Below, piece by piece: positions 6,979 through 8,237 of a DNA stretch of 8,237 nt. A program made the translations under genes and the position numbers. The stretch's first letter is position 1. Each line of letters begins with the position of its first letter. Source of the DNA: Acidobacteriota bacterium (GTDB taxonomy: Bacteria > Acidobacteriota > Thermoanaerobaculia > Multivoradales > JAHEKO01); NCBI GenBank assembly GCA_027296385.1, contig JAPUJD010000134.1, forward strand, positions 1-8,237. Direction: 5' to 3'. The notes below the pieces were generated by a model. It made no database searches. It was not told where the DNA came from and was given only the letters and a program-made list of their open reading frames with translations.

Positions 6979-7512
6979 ATGACCGAGAAGCTCTATCTCA
7001 GCGCCCAACAACTGCTCGAGGATTCCTTCCGCCTGGGCGCCAAGGTGCTCCGGAGCGGGTTCCGGCCGAGCTTTATCGTCGCGATCTGGCGAGGCGGCGC
7101 ACCGATCGGTACCGTCGTCCAAGAGCTCCTCGACTACTTCGGCGTCAAGACGGACCACATCGCGATCCGCACCTCCTCCTATAGCGGCATCGACGGACGA
7201 GCGCCGGAAGTGCGCATCCACGGCACCAGCTACCTGGTCAAGAAGATCGAGCACGGCGACCGTCTCCTGATCGTCGACGACGTGTTCGACACCGGCCACA
7301 CCATCCAGGCTCTGATCCGGCACCTCGAGGAGAAGGTGCGACGCAACCTGCCGGGGGAGATCCGGGTGGCGGTGCCCTACTTCAAGCCGTCACGCAATCA
7401 GACCGAGCTCGTACCCGACTACTACCTGCACGAGACCGAGCGTTGGATCAAGTTTCCGTACTCGCTGGAAGGTCTCAGTCGCGAGGAGATCCAGCAGCAC
7501 CGACAACAATGA
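6979..7512 (+). CDS. Purine-type phosphoribosyltransferase
   Basis: Type I phosphoribosyltransferases join a nucleobase to PRPP to give a nucleotide, here probably in salvage of hypoxanthine, guanine or xanthine. The 177-residue protein has the PPi loop AIWRGGAPIG (35-44), the flexible-loop region SSYSG, and the PRPP-binding signature LLIVDDVFDTGHT (96-108) with the two acidic residues followed by DTG. Near the C-terminus FKPSR precedes PDYYLHETERWIKFPYSLEG-type residues (about 146-165). The WIKFPYSLEG end recalls WIEQPWD in E. coli Gpt, where Trp and Ile line the base pocket, so a 6-oxopurine substrate is likely; pyrimidine-regulatory PyrR is less likely. Exact base preference cannot be read. 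A weak AGGA at 6964-6967 lies 11 bases before the ATG. It follows the transglutaminase operon by 104 bases and has no evident functional tie to it. Confidence 0.88.
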   Translation: MTEKLYLSAQQLLEDSFRLGAKVLRSGFRPSFIVAIWRGGAPIGTVVQELLDYFGVKTDHIAIRTSSYSGIDGRAPEVRIHGTSYLVKKIEHGDRLLIVDDVFDTGHTIQALIRHLEEKVRRNLPGEIRVAVPYFKPSRNQTELVPDYYLHETERWIKFPYSLEGLSREEIQQHRQQ

Positions 7513-7599
7513 CAATCCCATGCCTTTTGTCTGGACCGCCAGCGCTCAAGAGATCATTCAGAAAGTCAATCGTTGTAAAGCTAAGTTGGAGACGCCACA

Positions 7600-8237
7600 C
7601 TAGCGCAGCGCCGAGACGAGATGACGCGCCCCACCCATCAAGAACGCGTGATCCGATGCGAGCAGGAACAGTGAGGCGCCCTTCTCCATCCAGTGCCTGG
7701 CTTCTTCGACATCGGGAACAAACATGCCGATGGTCTTTCCGGCGTTTCGGCCAGCCGCGCAGACCCTGTCAACCGCGGCGACGACAGCAGGGTCGGAAGG
7801 ATCCGTTTTTCCGAGTGCCACCGTCAGGTCGATCCGGCCGATGAAGAGGCAGTCCAGTCTCTCGACGGCAGCGATATCTTCTATTGCATCCAGCGCTTCA
7901 AGGTCTTCGATCTGGGCGATGATCGTCGTCTCGTCGGCGCTCTCGCCCAAGTGATCGGCGATCGCTTTCCCGCCAAACCGTGCCGCACGCGTTGAGCCTG
8001 CGTAGCCACGGCCGCCCGCGCCGTACAGACTCATGAGACAGATAGCCTCCGCCTCTTCGGCGGTCTTGACATGGGGAACGACGACACCTGTTGCTCCGCA
8101 GTCCAGGGCGCTCTGTATGTGGGGAGAATCGGCCGACGGTACCCGAACAAGTGATGGCATGCCGACGGCACGGCAGGTCGAGATGGAGGCGTCGAGCTCG
8201 AGCCGCCCGAAGGGTGCGTGTTCGGCGTCGAGGCACA
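7600..8237 (-). CDS. HpcH/HpaI-family aldolase, N-terminus cut off by window edge
   Basis: This family uses a divalent metal to cleave or form 2-keto-3-deoxy or 4-hydroxy-2-oxo acids, releasing pyruvate, in sugar-acid and aromatic degradation. The visible 211 residues run from the edge to TAG at 7602-7600; about 40-50 N-terminal residues lie outside. The frame passes through ATG 8160 without a break: upstream of it CLDAEHAPFGRL corresponds to DGEHAPN of E. coli HpcH, with the catalytic His, so 8160 is not the true start. Then come SLVRVPSADSPHIQSALDCGATGVVVPHV, GAGGRGYAGSTRAARFG (with the conserved Arg), QIED (metal-binding Glu, residue 110 of the visible part) and FIGRIDLTVALG (metal-binding Asp136). 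GRIDL and GAGGRG mark a subgroup different from HpcH itself (GPADL, PPAGIRG). Substrate unknown. Transcribed towards the phosphoribosyltransferase, with 87 bases between stops. Confidence 0.92.
   Translation of the reverse strand, partial: CLDAEHAPFGRLELDASISTCRAVGMPSLVRVPSADSPHIQSALDCGATGVVVPHVKTAEEAEAICLMSLYGAGGRGYAGSTRAARFGGKAIADHLGESADETTIIAQIEDLEALDAIEDIAAVERLDCLFIGRIDLTVALGKTDPSDPAVVAAVDRVCAAGRNAGKTIGMFVPDVEEARHWMEKGASLFLLASDHAFLMGGARHLVSALR

Noticed and set aside
7513..7599. Bidirectional terminator between the convergent phosphoribosyltransferase and aldolase genes
   Set aside because: I looked for a stem followed by a T-run on either strand and found none; the gap is mixed, relatively AT-richer sequence without a convincing inverted repeat.

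Overview
This is GC-rich bacterial chromosome (about two-thirds G+C by eye, third codon positions mostly G or C) with tightly packed genes. A lipobox-bearing secreted protein and an intact MurB point to a diderm, peptidoglycan-making bacterium. The RecA style (GKGAIMRLG, GGFPRGRVVEVYGPESSGKT) and gene content would suit Acidobacteriota or a deltaproteobacterial/myxococcal lineage. That placement is an impression, not a demonstrated assignment. I see no rRNA, tRNA, CRISPR array, transposase or attachment site, and the window reads as core chromosome.

Left part (1-2068). recA lies on the minus strand and loses its last roughly 80 codons at the window edge. It is divergent from murB on the plus strand. 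The 166-base gap between them holds a good recA Shine-Dalgarno, a -10-like element readable on both strands, and an inverted repeat GTTC-N7-GAAC that is a candidate LexA operator. Eleven bases after the murB stop is a 40-codon frame that closely matches only the C-terminal end of family-2 (dolichol-phosphate mannosyltransferase-like) glycosyltransferases. It is an orphan tail whose catalytic part is absent.

Central part (2091-6874). A small unrecognised lipoprotein gene is followed by a MoxR AAA+ ATPase, a DUF58 membrane protein and a TgpA-type transmembrane transglutaminase. The last three form a tight operon (9-base gap, then an ATGA overlap) and are a known genomic association, thought to act on the cell envelope. 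The inferred arrangement is that MoxR works as a cytoplasmic ATPase/chaperone on the DUF58 partner, while the transglutaminase presents a Cys-His-Asp active site outside the membrane. The lipoprotein in front is the least characterised part and a plausible accessory or client. Several short-loop hairpins mark the end of this operon.

Right part (6979-8237). A purine-type phosphoribosyltransferase on the plus strand converges on a 5'-truncated HpcH/HpaI-family aldolase on the minus strand. The two look unrelated in function. The 87-base gap between their stops shows no convincing terminator.

The most interesting items are the orphan glycosyltransferase tail behind murB, the possible unusual SOS operator at recA, and the lipoprotein-MoxR-DUF58-transglutaminase unit. 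No wholly new system can be demonstrated from this sequence alone.
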